Assembly (NCBI RefSeq): GCF_030232885.1
Contig: NZ_JASPGD010000006.1
Coordinates: forward strand, 1-64,000
DNA from: Corynebacterium sp. MSK297
Lineage (GTDB): Bacteria; Actinomycetota; Actinomycetes; Mycobacteriales; Mycobacteriaceae
Length of the DNA: 64,000 nucleotides
Direction: 5' to 3'
Position numbers and translations under genes: made by a program. Position 1 is the stretch's first letter; every line of letters starts with the position of its first letter. Shown here piece after piece: positions 26,402-35,440 of this stretch. The notes under the pieces are model-generated. The model did not search any database and had not been told where the DNA came from. It saw only the letters and a program-made list of their open reading frames with translations.

Positions 26402-27105
26402 CAGCGCTCACCTTCTTTGCTGTTCGCTGCTTTATCAGCCGATTCTTGCACTGCTGCTTGCGCCGCGGCAATGCCGTGATCGGCGGCCACTTCCTTTAAC
26501 GCTTCGCGCAGCTTTTTTCTTCCACGATTAAGCCGACTCATCACCGTTCCCAACGGAATATCCAGTACCTCGGCGATTTCTTTGTACGCCAGGCCCACCA
26601 CATCGGAGTAGTACACCACGCGCCGGTAATCTTCGGACAGATCATTTAGAGCCGCGACAATCGTGGCATCGGGCATCGCAGCGAGTGCTTCGACTTCCGC
26701 AGAAACCAACCCGGCAGAATCGTGCCCAGAACTGGTGTATAGCTGGCCGTCGGTCAACTCATCAGCGCTGGTTTGTTGCGGCTGGCGCTGCTTTTTGCGG
26801 TAGCTGTTGATATAGGTATTGGTCATGATCCGGTACAGCCAGGCCTTCAGGTTGGTTCCCGGGGTGAACTTCGCAAAATTCTGGAAACCCTTGAGGTAGG
26901 TTTCTTGCACCAGATCCTCAGCATCTTGCGGGTTGCGCGTCATTTTCAGCGCCCCGCCATACAGCTGATCCAACAATGGCAGTGCAAGTTCTTCAAAACC
27001 GGTGTTTGCCGATGCGGTGGCGCTTGCCGACGATTGCTGGCTGGTGTGCTCGGCTGTCGTCACCGACGCACCGGCTGCCGGTTCGTCGTAAAGCTCCGCT
27101 CTCAT
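26401..27105 (-). CDS. sigH: ECF sigma factor SigH
   Basis: A 234-residue ECF sigma factor controlling the thiol-oxidative and heat stress regulon. Region 2 spans ~45-115 ([18 protein letters not shown], then [20 protein letters not shown]), and region 4 spans ~150-205 ([48 protein letters not shown]). The C-terminal tail is Ala-rich. I use ATG 27105, with AAAGGA seven bases upstream; the open frame extends much further but through the divergent aroA promoter. It overlaps rshA by one base. The upstream region carries a duplicated -10-containing unit shared with aroA. Confidence 0.92.
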   Translation of the reverse strand: MRAELYDEPAAGASVTTAEHTSQQSSASATASANTGFEELALPLLDQLYGGALKMTRNPQDAEDLVQETYLKGFQNFAKFTPGTNLKAWLYRIMTNTYINSYRKKQRQPQQTSADELTDGQLYTSSGHDSAGLVSAEVEALAAMPDATIVAALNDLSEDYRRVVYYSDVVGLAYKEIAEVLDIPLGTVMSRLNRGRKKLREALKEVAADHGIAAAQAAVQESADKAANSKEGER

Positions 27106-27138
27106 CCACGTATCCTTTCCGGCTCTGTTTTTTTTCGC

Positions 27139-27169
27139 GCTGTCTATTATCTTCGGGCTGTCTATTATC
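27139..27169. promoter_or_regulatory. Duplicated 13-bp element in the sigH-aroA divergent promoter
   Basis: GCTGTCTATTATC occurs at 27139-27151 and again at 27157-27169, an 18-base period. Each copy contains TATTAT, a -10 candidate toward aroA, and in the opposite sense GATAAT, a -10 candidate toward sigH. Confidence 0.6.
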
Positions 27170-28513
27170 ATGGCGCTTATGAGCAATTTCTGGGCTGCCC
27201 CGTATGCCACGCACCCGGTTTCGCATGTGCAAGCGATTCCAGGGTCAAAATCTTTGAGCAATCGCGCCTTGGTACTTGCTAGTTTAGCTGATCGTCCCTC
27301 GACGATTCTTCGGCCATTGCACTCGCGCGATACCCAGCTGATGGCACAGGCTCTGCGCGCGATGGGCGTGGGTGTCACTGAATCGCCGGAAGCCATCACA
27401 GTGGAGCCAGCCCCGCTGCAGCCCGCCACCATCGATTGTGGTCTGGCCGGAACCGTCATGCGTTTTTTACCACCACTGGCAGCGCTTGCCGAAGGCACGG
27501 TGGACGTCGATGGCGATGAACAGGCCCGGGCCCGCCCGATGGGCCCACTGTTGGATGGTCTGCGAGCCCTCGGCATTGAGGTGGAGGGCGAGCACTTGCC
27601 GTTTCGCATCATCGGTGCCGGAACCCCGACCGGTGGCATCATCGAGATTGATGCTTCTGCTTCCTCCCAGTTTGTTTCTGGTTTGTTGCTCTCGGCGGCT
27701 CGTTATACCGAGGGGGTGACGGTGCGTCACGTCGGTGATTCGTTGCCGTCCATGCCGCATATCACCATGACCGTGGAGATGCTGCGTGCTGCCGGGGTAC
27801 GCGTGGATGTTTCCAAGAACCAGTGGCGCGTCCACCCAGGCCCGATCCAGGGTGGCACGTGGAATATCGAACCCGACCTGTCCAATGCGACGCCATTTTT
27901 GGCCGCCGCTGCGGTAACCGGTGGAACCGTGACCATTCCACAATGGCCGTCCACCACCACCCAGCCTGGTGACCAGATCCGGCCGATCTTGCAAGCAATG
28001 GGCTGTCAGGTGGAATTTGTGAGCGCCCAGCACCCACATGGGGAGACTACTGTTGCGCAGCAGGACACAGGAGTGCAGGCTGCAGCGGAACATGCTGCAG
28101 CTGGCGAGTTGCGCGTGACTGGTCCTGCCGACGGTCAGCTGCGCGGTATCGACTTGGATATGGGAGATATCGGCGAGCTGGCCCCCACTGTGGCCGCACT
28201 GGCAGCGCTGGCCAGCTCCCCATCGAAGCTGTACGGCATCGCCCACCTGCGTGGTCATGAGACCGACCGGCTAGCCGCCTTAGCCACCGAGATCAACCGC
28301 GTGGGTGGCGATTGTAAAGAACGTGCCGACGGCTTGCTCATCCGTCCGGCACAGCTGCATGGCGGCCAATGGCATTCTTATCACGACCACCGTATGGCCA
28401 CCGCGGGCGCGATCATCGGCCTGCGGGTCCCTGGCATCGAGGTGGAAAATATCGACACTACGTCAAAAACACTTCCGGGTTTCGCCCAGATGTGGGAAGA
28501 GATGGTGTCGTAG
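27170..28513 (+). CDS. aroA: 3-phosphoshikimate 1-carboxyvinyltransferase (EPSP synthase)
   Basis: A 447-residue enzyme of the shikimate pathway that joins PEP to shikimate-3-phosphate. Signatures: [15 protein letters not shown] near the N-terminus (substrate-binding Lys/Ser), [21 protein letters not shown] with the PEP-binding region, [15 protein letters not shown], and the C-terminal [17 protein letters not shown] followed by YHDHRMATA. No RBS is visible at ATG 27170; ATG 27179 (MSNFW) is an alternative, ten bases after a TATTAT hexamer. The stop is immediately followed by the rsgA start, so the pair is one operon. Confidence 0.93.
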   Translation: MALMSNFWAAPYATHPVSHVQAIPGSKSLSNRALVLASLADRPSTILRPLHSRDTQLMAQALRAMGVGVTESPEAITVEPAPLQPATIDCGLAGTVMRFLPPLAALAEGTVDVDGDEQARARPMGPLLDGLRALGIEVEGEHLPFRIIGAGTPTGGIIEIDASASSQFVSGLLLSAARYTEGVTVRHVGDSLPSMPHITMTVEMLRAAGVRVDVSKNQWRVHPGPIQGGTWNIEPDLSNATPFLAAAAVTGGTVTIPQWPSTTTQPGDQIRPILQAMGCQVEFVSAQHPHGETTVAQQDTGVQAAAEHAAAGELRVTGPADGQLRGIDLDMGDIGELAPTVAALAALASSPSKLYGIAHLRGHETDRLAALATEINRVGGDCKERADGLLIRPAQLHGGQWHSYHDHRMATAGAIIGLRVPGIEVENIDTTSKTLPGFAQMWEEMVS

Positions 28514-29554
28514 ATGGCCAGCCGTGATTGGGACGAATCCGATGTGAAGACCCGCCCTGGGAAAGGTTCGAAGCCGCGAACAAAAAACCGCCCGAGCCAC
28601 AAAGACGCGGTGTTCGGAATGGTCATTGGCAAAGACCGCGGCCGCTGGACCGTGGCCTTGGACGATGGCCCAGATGTCGTGTGCATGCGCGCCCGTGAGC
28701 TCGGCCGCACCCCGATTGAAGTGGGTGATCGCGTCGGCGTGGTCGGTGATACATCCGGGAAAAAAGATACCCTGGCGCGCATCGTGAAGCTCGCCGAGCG
28801 TAGTTCTGTGCTGCGGCGCACCGCGGATGATACGGACCCCTATGAGCGCATCGTGGTCGCGAACGCAGAACAGATGCTGATCGTCACGGCAGTGGCTGAT
28901 CCCCCGCCGCGCACCGGGTTTGTGGAGCGCGCGCTCATCGCGGCTTTCGTCGGTAATATCACACCGATTTTGTGTTTGACCAAAACGGATCTGGCAGATC
29001 CCAGCGAGTTTGCCGCACAATTTGCCGATTTGGATATCACGGTGGTGTGCGCAGGTACTTCCGACGGGCTCGATGGGGTCTCGCAGCTGGTGGCAGGACA
29101 CCGCACAGCGCTCATTGGTCACTCGGGTGTCGGCAAGTCCACCCTGGTTAATCGCTTGGTTCCGGATGCAGACCGGGCGACCGGCGAAGTATCTGCCATT
29201 GGACGCGGCCGCCATACCTCGACGCAATCAGTGGCATTGCGGCTGCCAGATGCGCTTGCCGACGAGCACGCGGCTGAAAAGCCAGCGGGCTGGTTGATTG
29301 ATACCCCTGGCATCCGTTCATTTGGTTTGGCGCACGTGGACGCCGATACCGTGTTAAAGGTTTTCGATGATCTCGATGAGATCACCGAGGAATGTCCGCG
29401 TGGGTGCTCACATAGTGGCCCGCCCGCGGATCCAGAGTGTGCGCTCGACGAGCTCGATGAGAATGATCCCAGCCTTGCCGCCACCCGCAACCGGCGGGAC
29501 GCCATGCGTCGCCTGCTGGAGGCGTTGCGCAGCAACGTCGACTGGGAAAACTAA
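28514..29554 (+). CDS. rsgA: Ribosome small subunit-dependent GTPase A
   Basis: A 346-residue circularly permuted GTPase that assists late 30S assembly. An OB-fold domain comes first (~residues 30-110). The G motifs follow in permuted order: TKTD (G4), GHSGVGKSTLVNRL (G1, ~residue 205), DTPGIRSFGL (G3). The C-terminal zinc knuckle is ECPRGCSHSGPPADPECALD, with the usual Cys/His ligands. The first 25 residues are basic and disordered. The gene begins directly after the aroA stop. Family and function are secure. Confidence 0.94.
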   Translation: MASRDWDESDVKTRPGKGSKPRTKNRPSHKDAVFGMVIGKDRGRWTVALDDGPDVVCMRARELGRTPIEVGDRVGVVGDTSGKKDTLARIVKLAERSSVLRRTADDTDPYERIVVANAEQMLIVTAVADPPPRTGFVERALIAAFVGNITPILCLTKTDLADPSEFAAQFADLDITVVCAGTSDGLDGVSQLVAGHRTALIGHSGVGKSTLVNRLVPDADRATGEVSAIGRGRHTSTQSVALRLPDALADEHAAEKPAGWLIDTPGIRSFGLAHVDADTVLKVFDDLDEITEECPRGCSHSGPPADPECALDELDENDPSLAATRNRRDAMRRLLEALRSNVDWEN

Positions 29555-29567
29555 GCGCCCAGGGTGC

Positions 29568-29586
29568 CCGGGGTTAAGATCCCCGG
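29568..29586. terminator. GC-rich hairpin between convergent genes
   Basis: CCGGGG (29568-29573) pairs with CCCCGG (29581-29586) across a seven-base loop, between rsgA and the convergent DUF6912-like gene. Neither side has a T-run, so termination strength is doubtful. Confidence 0.4.
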
Positions 29587-29608
29587 CAAAAATCCCCCGG
29601 ACGAAAAA

Positions 29609-30115
29609 CTAGTTGCTCAGCTGTACTAAGGCATTGAGCTCGTTAGCGTCGTAATAAGCCATCAGGTTGTCTTGTGCATCGCCGACGGCAAGCTCAGCAT
29701 CTTCGTCGCCCAGATCAGCTGCATCGATCATTTCGATGGCTTTGGCGGTGGCTTCTTCGGCATCTGCCACATCCATGTGAATAGCGGCGAAATCCCGCAC
29801 GTCAATCACGGCTGGATCTAGTTTGACCACCGGCTCGCCCATCTCTGGGTCCGGTGTGCACGACGCATCCGGCACATCGGCGGAGATCACCACCCTGCGG
29901 TGCGGCAGTTCAGAATCGCCGACGGTGAGCAACCGCAGCGAGGCTTCCGCCGCAGAATCGAAGGCCACCATGGCGATTTCTTCTTCCTCACCAGAATCAA
30001 AAAAATCGCGCAATGCGTCGGTCACCGCGAAGGCCCAGCCGCCTTGGGCTGGGAATTCGCCGTCCTCGGCGCATTGTTTGAGCAAACTGAACGTCGCGGG
30101 CAGGTAAATCCGCAT
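29609..30115 (-). CDS. Conserved actinobacterial protein (DUF6912-like)
   Basis: A 168-residue acidic protein starting MRIYLPATFSLLKQCAEDG. It resembles a family found in this position in actinobacteria (DUF6912 as far as I recall). Alternating hydrophobic strands in the middle (RRVVISADVPDASC, PAVIDVRDFAAIHMDVADAE) and Asp/Glu-rich helices near the end are visible, with no catalytic motif. The ATG lies two bases after the HAD gene's stop and follows GGAG, so the genes form an operon. A long upstream extension of the frame overlaps the HAD gene and is not used. Confidence 0.72.
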   Translation of the reverse strand: MRIYLPATFSLLKQCAEDGEFPAQGGWAFAVTDALRDFFDSGEEEEIAMVAFDSAAEASLRLLTVGDSELPHRRVVISADVPDASCTPDPEMGEPVVKLDPAVIDVRDFAAIHMDVADAEEATAKAIEMIDAADLGDEDAELAVGDAQDNLMAYYDANELNALVQLSN

Positions 30116-30116
30116 T

Positions 30117-30527
30117 TTAGAATTCTCCGTCAATATCAAAAATGGCTTGCACTTCCACCCCGGAGCGGTCGAACTGGGTATACAGCACGCCCACCATGCC
30201 GTAGCCGACGGAAGCGCGCACATTATCAATGCCGTCGTCGACCATGACGCAGTCATTCAATGGCAAGTCCATGGCGGCAGCCGCGTGTTGGAACGCGCCC
30301 ATCTCTGGTTTTTCCATACCAATTTCCCCGGAAAGCAGCACGGCATCGACAATGCCGCGGTATTCCCATTCCCGGATCGATTCTGCCTCCGGCCCACCGG
30401 GGTGGTTCGACAAAATCGCGGTGGCAACACCGTTGGAGCGGGCTGCGCCTAATAGGTTGCGCCAGCGACGCTGGTCTTCTTCGGAACCGTCTAATACTCC
30501 CGTATAGTCCAGGATTAGTCCACGCAT
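30117..30527 (-). CDS. HAD-family hydrolase, small
   Basis: A 136-residue HAD-like protein without a separate cap domain. Motif I is LILDYTGVLDG, motif II LSNHPG, motif III EKPE, and motif IV MVDDGIDNV. The nucleophile Asp is present, but the general acid/base Asp at +2 is Thr, so phosphatase activity may be weak or the reaction different. It precedes the DUF6912-like gene in a two-gene operon, and is divergent from the Rv3235-family gene. Substrate unknown. Confidence 0.8.
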   Translation of the reverse strand: MRGLILDYTGVLDGSEEDQRRWRNLLGAARSNGVATAILSNHPGGPEAESIREWEYRGIVDAVLLSGEIGMEKPEMGAFQHAAAAMDLPLNDCVMVDDGIDNVRASVGYGMVGVLYTQFDRSGVEVQAIFDIDGEF

Positions 30528-30691
30528 ATATTTTCTTCCTTTTGCCCGATTTTTTCGTTCTACTTGCCCTACGCACTACCCTAGTTTTCGGGCAGGTATG
30601 GCATTTTTCTCCATACTTCCACACAGGCCGCATTCGGCCAGGCACACTGGACACAATACCTGTTTCAGTAGTATTCCGGGGGAGGGATTTC

Positions 30692-31147
30692 ATGCTCGCT
30701 GCAATACCGGGTTATGCGCACCTGCGTGTGTATATTCCAGACGAGCCCGACCGTAGTCCAGATACCAGTGAGACCGATATCGATGTTTTGCACCAGTTTG
30801 CACCGTTGCTGCAAATAGCGTTGGAAGTGTTAAGCGGGTTGCGTCCTGAGCACCAGATTCGTACCAAGCGCTTCGGCCCTGCGGTGCGCATTCATATCGG
30901 CGCGCAACAACGCAGGACCCGCGCCGAACACAATAAGGGATTATCCGGCAAGGGACTGTCTGGCAAGGGGGTGTCCGGCCCAGTGGCGGTGAAATCACTG
31001 CACAGCCGACCGTCGTCAACGCAGCCGAATAGCTGGGAACTGTTCGGCACTGCACTCATTGGGCCCACGAACGCCCGATCTCGCTACGGCTTCACCGCGG
31101 TGTGCGGGAACGAACAATTAGTGAGCTTGCGGGTGCTGGCTGCTTAA
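30692..31147 (+). CDS. Rv3235 family protein
   Basis: A 151-residue protein of the Rv3235 family, usually found just upstream of secA in actinobacteria. The conserved part includes LLQIALEVLSGLRPEHQIRT and the C-terminal ARSRYGFTAVCGNEQLVSLRV, a pattern reminiscent of small SecA-accessory-like folds, but no function is established. Residues ~85-100 are a GKGLSG repeat produced by a 15-bp DNA repeat. GGAGGG lies six bases before the ATG, and TAGTAT at 30669-30674 is a likely -10. It is convergent with secA. Confidence 0.78.
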   Translation: MLAAIPGYAHLRVYIPDEPDRSPDTSETDIDVLHQFAPLLQIALEVLSGLRPEHQIRTKRFGPAVRIHIGAQQRRTRAEHNKGLSGKGLSGKGVSGPVAVKSLHSRPSSTQPNSWELFGTALIGPTNARSRYGFTAVCGNEQLVSLRVLAA

Positions 31148-31169
31148 CCAGTCCGACACCCGTCGGCTG

Positions 31170-31190
31170 AGCCCGGCACCCCGCCGGGTT
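31170..31190. terminator. Terminator hairpin between the Rv3235-family gene and secA
   Basis: AGCCCGGC (31170-31177) and GCCGGGTT (31183-31190) form an eight-pair stem with one G-U pair, between convergent stops. The T-run is short. Confidence 0.5.
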
Positions 31191-33788
31191 CTAGCCACCC
31201 ATCACGCTGTTGGTTGCACCGCCACCACCGGCGGATTGAATAGGCGTGCCGGGATCAGTGTGCTGTTCGTCCTGCTGAGCAAAGCGCTTGCGCAGCAGGA
31301 ACAATTGGCGCACGGTTTCTTCCTTAATGCCTTCGTTCATGGCATTAAACATGTCGCCGCCTTCTTTCTGGTATTCCACCAGTGGATCACGCTGAGCCAT
31401 GGCACGCAAGCCAATCCCCTCTTTGAGATAGTCCATCTCGTAGAGGTGCTCACGCCATTTCTGGTCGATGACCGGCAAGATGACCATGCGCTCGGTGTTG
31501 CGCATTTGCTCATCGCCGCCGATTTCGGTGACGGCTTTTTCTAGCTCATCGTATTCCTTCTGCGCATCGGCGATCACGGCGTCGCGGAGCTGGTCTGCAC
31601 TGAGCTCGCCCTTGGAGCCGTATTCGGTGCCGTCGACCAGCTCCTGCCAGCTAATCGTCGGCTCATAGAGACTATTCAGGGCGTTCCAGAGCTCGTCGAG
31701 GTCCCAGTCTTCGACATAGCCGACGGCCGTAGCACCGTTAACGTAAGCGCCGATGGTGTCATCGATCATTTTGCGCACGTGAGCGGAAATATCCTGTGAG
31801 GTCAGGATCTCATGACGGGTCTGGTAGACGACCTTGCGCTGCTCGTTGAGCACCTCGTCGTACTTCAGCACGTTTTTGCGCATTTCGAAGTTCTGGTTTT
31901 CTACCATCGCCTGCGCGCCCTTGATGGAGTTCGAGACCATCTTCGCCTCAATCGGAACGTCGTCGGGGACGTTGAGGCGGTTCATCATGTTTTCCATGGA
32001 CTGACCGACGAAACGCACCATCAGCTCATCGCGCATGGACAGGTAGAACCGAGTTTCACCAGGGTCGCCCTGGCGGCCGGAACGACCACGCAGCTGGTTA
32101 TCAATACGGCGGGATTCGTGGCGCTCGGTACCCAGAACGTACAAGCCACCGGATTCACGGACCTTGTCGCCGCGGCGTTTGCTTTTCGCCTTTTCGTCTT
32201 CGATCTCGTTGTCCCAGGCCTCCTGGTAGGCCTCTTCGTCGTCAAAAGGATCCAGGCCGCGCTGACGCAAACGCATGTCGAGGATGACCTCGGGGTTACC
32301 GCCCAGCACGATGTCGGTACCACGGCCAGCCATGTTCGTCGCGACGGTCACGTTACCCGGCAGCCCTGCACGCGCAATAATATTGCCTTCTTCTTCGTGG
32401 TACTTCGCATTCAGGACGTTGTGCTCGATATCCTTGCGCTTGAGCAGCTGTGACAAATATTCAGAGCGCTCCACCGAGGTAGTACCCACCAGGACGGGTT
32501 GGCCGGCAGAAACGTGTTCGGCGATGTCTTCCACGACCGCAGAGAACTTCGCTTCCTGCGTTTTGTAGATGCGGTCGGAGTGGTCCACACGCTGGTTTGG
32601 TTTGTTCGTCGGGATCGGAACTACGTCCAGCTTATAAATCGAGTTCAGCTCGGCGGCTTCGGTCTCTGCGGTACCGGTCATACCGGAAATCTTGTCGTAC
32701 AAACGGAAGTAGTTCTGCAGCGTGACCGTCGCTAAGGTCTGGTTTTCGTTTTTGATCTCGACTTTTTCTTTTGCCTCGATCGCCTGGTGCATGCCTTCAC
32801 TGAAACGACGACCAGCCAAGACACGGCCGGTGAAGCCGTCGACGATCATGACTTCGCCTTCGCGGACAATGTAGTCCTTGTCGCGCACGAATAGCTCTTT
32901 GGCCTTCAGCGCGTTATTCAAAAACGACACCAACTGCGCGTGCTCTGGAGCGTAGAGGTTGTCGATACCCAGCTGGTCTTCGACGTATGCGACGCCGTCT
33001 TCACTGATACCGATGGTGCGCTTGCGGTGATCGACTTCGTAGTGTTTGCCTTCGCGCATGCGTGGTGCCAGCTGGGCGAACACGGAATAGTACTGCGAGC
33101 TGCCGTCAACGGGACCGGAAATGATCAACGGGGTACGAGCTTCGTCGATAAGAATCGAGTCCACCTCGTCGACAATGCAGAAGTTGTGCCCGCGCTGCAC
33201 GGCATCTTTCAACTGGCGCACCATGTTGTCGCGCAAGTAATCGAAACCAAGCTCGTTGTTGGTGCCGTAGGTGATGTCCGCAGCATAGGCTTCGCGGCGT
33301 TCTTCAGGGCGCATCTCTGACAGGATCACGCCAACTTCCAGGCCCAACCAGCGGTGCACACGGCCCATCATTTCGGCGTCACGTTTTGCCAGGTAGTCAT
33401 TGACCGTGACGACGTGGACGCCCTTGCCTTCCAATGCGTTGAGGTAGGCCGGGAGTACGGAAGTCAGGGTTTTACCTTCACCGGTGCGCATTTCGGCAAC
33501 GTTGCCGAAATGCAGGGCGGCGGCGCCCATGATCTGCACCAGGAAGTGCTTCTGGTCCAACACACGCCAGGAGGCTTCGCGGGCCACCGCGAATGCTTCC
33601 AGCATGATGTCGTTGAGATCTTCGCCGTCGGCCAGTCGCTTCCGGAATTCGCCCGTTTTGTCCTTCAGTGCCTCGTCAGACAGTGCGGCATACTCGTCTT
33701 CGAGGGCCATGACGTCCTGGGCGATTTTCTTCAGGCGTTTGACGGTCTTGCCTTCACCAGCCCGGAGAAGCTTAGAAAGTCCAAACAC
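31191..33788 (-). CDS. secA: Preprotein translocase ATPase SecA
   Basis: An 865-residue SecA, the housekeeping SecA1 type. Nucleotide-binding fold 1 has [17 protein letters not shown] and [19 protein letters not shown]; the second fold has [15 protein letters not shown] and [20 protein letters not shown]. The preprotein cross-linking and helical scaffold domains follow. The C-terminus ([12 protein letters not shown]) lacks the zinc-binding Cys motif used to bind SecB, as is normal in actinobacteria. I choose GTG 33788 (residues [16 protein letters not shown]), ten bases after AAAGGA; an ATG at 33812 would add eight residues. Confidence 0.96.
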   Translation of the reverse strand: MFGLSKLLRAGEGKTVKRLKKIAQDVMALEDEYAALSDEALKDKTGEFRKRLADGEDLNDIMLEAFAVAREASWRVLDQKHFLVQIMGAAALHFGNVAEMRTGEGKTLTSVLPAYLNALEGKGVHVVTVNDYLAKRDAEMMGRVHRWLGLEVGVILSEMRPEERREAYAADITYGTNNELGFDYLRDNMVRQLKDAVQRGHNFCIVDEVDSILIDEARTPLIISGPVDGSSQYYSVFAQLAPRMREGKHYEVDHRKRTIGISEDGVAYVEDQLGIDNLYAPEHAQLVSFLNNALKAKELFVRDKDYIVREGEVMIVDGFTGRVLAGRRFSEGMHQAIEAKEKVEIKNENQTLATVTLQNYFRLYDKISGMTGTAETEAAELNSIYKLDVVPIPTNKPNQRVDHSDRIYKTQEAKFSAVVEDIAEHVSAGQPVLVGTTSVERSEYLSQLLKRKDIEHNVLNAKYHEEEGNIIARAGLPGNVTVATNMAGRGTDIVLGGNPEVILDMRLRQRGLDPFDDEEAYQEAWDNEIEDEKAKSKRRGDKVRESGGLYVLGTERHESRRIDNQLRGRSGRQGDPGETRFYLSMRDELMVRFVGQSMENMMNRLNVPDDVPIEAKMVSNSIKGAQAMVENQNFEMRKNVLKYDEVLNEQRKVVYQTRHEILTSQDISAHVRKMIDDTIGAYVNGATAVGYVEDWDLDELWNALNSLYEPTISWQELVDGTEYGSKGELSADQLRDAVIADAQKEYDELEKAVTEIGGDEQMRNTERMVILPVIDQKWREHLYEMDYLKEGIGLRAMAQRDPLVEYQKEGGDMFNAMNEGIKEETVRQLFLLRKRFAQQDEQHTDPGTPIQSAGGGGATNSVMGG

Positions 33789-33850
33789 AGGTGTGCCATC
33801 CTTTAAAATCACGAATAGTTTTTGCTCTGAGCTATTCTACGCGCGCAACA

Positions 33851-33910
33851 ACAAAAAATTGCCCTAGGCCGATGTTAATGAGCAACACACTGGGGATTCA
33901 TCGGCCTGGG
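33851..33910 (-). terminator. Intrinsic terminator downstream of hpf
   Basis: Arms at 33899-33910 and 33862-33874 (CCCAGGCCGATG with CATCGGCCTAGGG on the minus strand) are followed by CAATTTTTTG. The large loop is unusual, but stem and T-tract are convincing. Confidence 0.8.
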
Positions 33911-33960
33911 CGGGCAAGGTAGCTGACGATGCGCCAGCCATTAATACGCTGTGGTAGCGA

Positions 33961-34638
33961 TTAGCTCTCGTCGCCCTCGGTCAGAGAGATCAAGCCGTAG
34001 TCAAAGGCGTGACGACGGTAGACTACCGACGGTCGGTTGTTTTCGGCGTTGATGAACAGGTAGAAATCGTGCCCTACCAGCTCCATTTCGGATAGAGCAT
34101 CGTCGACGCTCATTGGAACAGCGGCGTGCTCCTTCTCGCGAACAACCTGGCCTGGCTCAATATCCTCGACGGAATCAGCATATGGATCAATATCGTACTT
34201 CGAGTGCTGAGCCTGTTCTTTAGCCTCAGCTTTCGCCGCTGCAACCATCTCAGCTGCTAGTTCACCGGTACCTTTTGGTGCGCGGTGGCCGGACTTAGCG
34301 GCTTCACGACGGACCTTTACCTTACGCAGGCTACGGGACATCTTCTGAATAGCGGTTTCCAGAGCCGCGTAGAAGGAATCTTCCTTGGCCTCAGCGCGCA
34401 GCAGGTGCCCCTTGCCCGTGGCGGTGATCTGAATGCGGGAGCCCTGCTCCTCACGACGAGGGTTCTGCTCTTGCTTCAGCTCCACATGGAAGAACGTCAG
34501 CGTTGGGTCTAGCTTTTCGATGCGGGATAGTTTTGCGTTAACGCGCTCCGCGAAGTGCTCCGGCACCTCAACATTGCGGCCAGTGATGGTGACCTGAGCC
34601 TCTGGGGCTTGAGCGTCGTTGTTTACGTCGAAAGTCAT
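33961..34638 (-). CDS. hpf: Long-form ribosome hibernation promoting factor
   Basis: A 225-residue long HPF that drives 100S ribosome dimer formation in stationary phase. The N-terminal S30AE domain (VTITGRNVEVPEHFAERVNA, then LRAEAKEDSFYAALETAI) binds the decoding region. A variable linker follows (~120-165). The C-terminal dimerisation domain is VREKEHAAVPMSVDDALSEM and HDFYLFINAENNRPSVVYRR. A TACAAT -10 lies upstream and a strong terminator downstream, so it is monocistronic. The RBS is poor (AAAGGG at long distance). Confidence 0.94.
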   Translation of the reverse strand: MTFDVNNDAQAPEAQVTITGRNVEVPEHFAERVNAKLSRIEKLDPTLTFFHVELKQEQNPRREEQGSRIQITATGKGHLLRAEAKEDSFYAALETAIQKMSRSLRKVKVRREAAKSGHRAPKGTGELAAEMVAAAKAEAKEQAQHSKYDIDPYADSVEDIEPGQVVREKEHAAVPMSVDDALSEMELVGHDFYLFINAENNRPSVVYRRHAFDYGLISLTEGDES

Positions 34639-34678
34639 AACTGTAATCTTTCCCTTTCATCTCGGTTGCTCTACTTTT

Positions 34679-34684
34679 ATTGTA
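34679..34684 (-). promoter_or_regulatory. -10 hexamer TACAAT of hpf
   Basis: TACAAT on the minus strand, about 40 bases before the hpf ATG; a weak GGTCAA sits 17 bases upstream as a possible -35. Confidence 0.5.
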
Positions 34685-34765
34685 TCAACCGCGAACTAGT
34701 TTGACCTGGGTTTCGACTGGGAATTAGCGCTTAATTGGAAAATGTTTTCAGCGCTTTTCCCACCT

Positions 34766-35413
34766 TTACGCAGCCGCCAAAACCACACATCCAGCAACGT
34801 CCGCACCATCGAACGTGAGCATGTCGACGGTCGCGGCCAGTGTTGCCCCGGTGGCTATCACGTCATCTACTACCACCACCTCGGCCCCGCGTGGTACTGG
34901 GCGCACCAGCTGAATATTACCGCGGACGTTGTGCAACCTGTCGTCACGGTTGAGCCCAGACTGATCCGGCATCGCGGGCGCCAGACGCACTGCTTGCCAC
35001 GTCGGAAAGCCGCTAGCTGTGCATAACTGGGTGATTGGGTCACCACCACGCAGTCTCGCAGAGCGAGCTCGTGTAGGTGCCGGAACTAGCACTAACCGAT
35101 GCGAGAATTCGCCGCGTGCTTGCAAGGTTTCCAATGCCGCCCGTAAAACCGCAGCAATGTGTGGACGGATTGCACGGTTATTGCGTTCTTTCATTTCTAA
35201 GATGACTTCACGGTGCGGGCCGCCATAACCGCCACAGCTATACACCGGTGCAAGGACATCGGCGCGCGGGGTGATACGCCGCGGAGGCTGGGCCAATATC
35301 ATGCGGCAATTCCGACACAGCAGCTGGCCGGGTGCACCACACCCAGCGCACGCGCGCGGCAAGACCAATTCAATAAAACCGGCACGACCAGCGCGACGAC
35401 GAAACTTCACCAT
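34766..35413 (-). CDS. ComF-family phosphoribosyltransferase-like protein
   Basis: A 215-residue ComF homologue. The N-terminal zinc ribbon has CAGCGAPGQLLCRNC, and the C-terminal type I phosphoribosyltransferase fold has the PRPP loop VVVVDDVIATGATLAATV. ComF proteins take part in DNA uptake in competent bacteria, but most actinobacterial members have no proven role. It lies between lpqB and hpf, as in M. tuberculosis. The short G-run GGGGGGG is three bases before the ATG. Its presence is notable given the uptake-sequence-like word in this genome, although no other competence gene is in the window. Confidence 0.88.
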   Translation of the reverse strand: MVKFRRRAGRAGFIELVLPRACAGCGAPGQLLCRNCRMILAQPPRRITPRADVLAPVYSCGGYGGPHREVILEMKERNNRAIRPHIAAVLRAALETLQARGEFSHRLVLVPAPTRARSARLRGGDPITQLCTASGFPTWQAVRLAPAMPDQSGLNRDDRLHNVRGNIQLVRPVPRGAEVVVVDDVIATGATLAATVDMLTFDGADVAGCVVLAAA

Positions 35414-35440
35414 GATCCCCCCCCCATTATTGTCAGCCAG

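Noticed and set aside
27106..27642. N-terminal extension of the sigH frame to 413 residues
   Set aside because: It passes through the divergent promoter and into aroA antisense; ATG 27105 has a proper RBS and matches ECF length.
27467..28258. A 263-codon minus-strand frame inside aroA
   Set aside because: Entirely antisense to a well-conserved enzyme, with no promoter or RBS.
33899..35413. ComF as evidence of a competence locus near the repeated decamer
   Set aside because: ComF homologues are universal in actinobacteria at this site, and no comEA, comEC or pilus gene is in the window.
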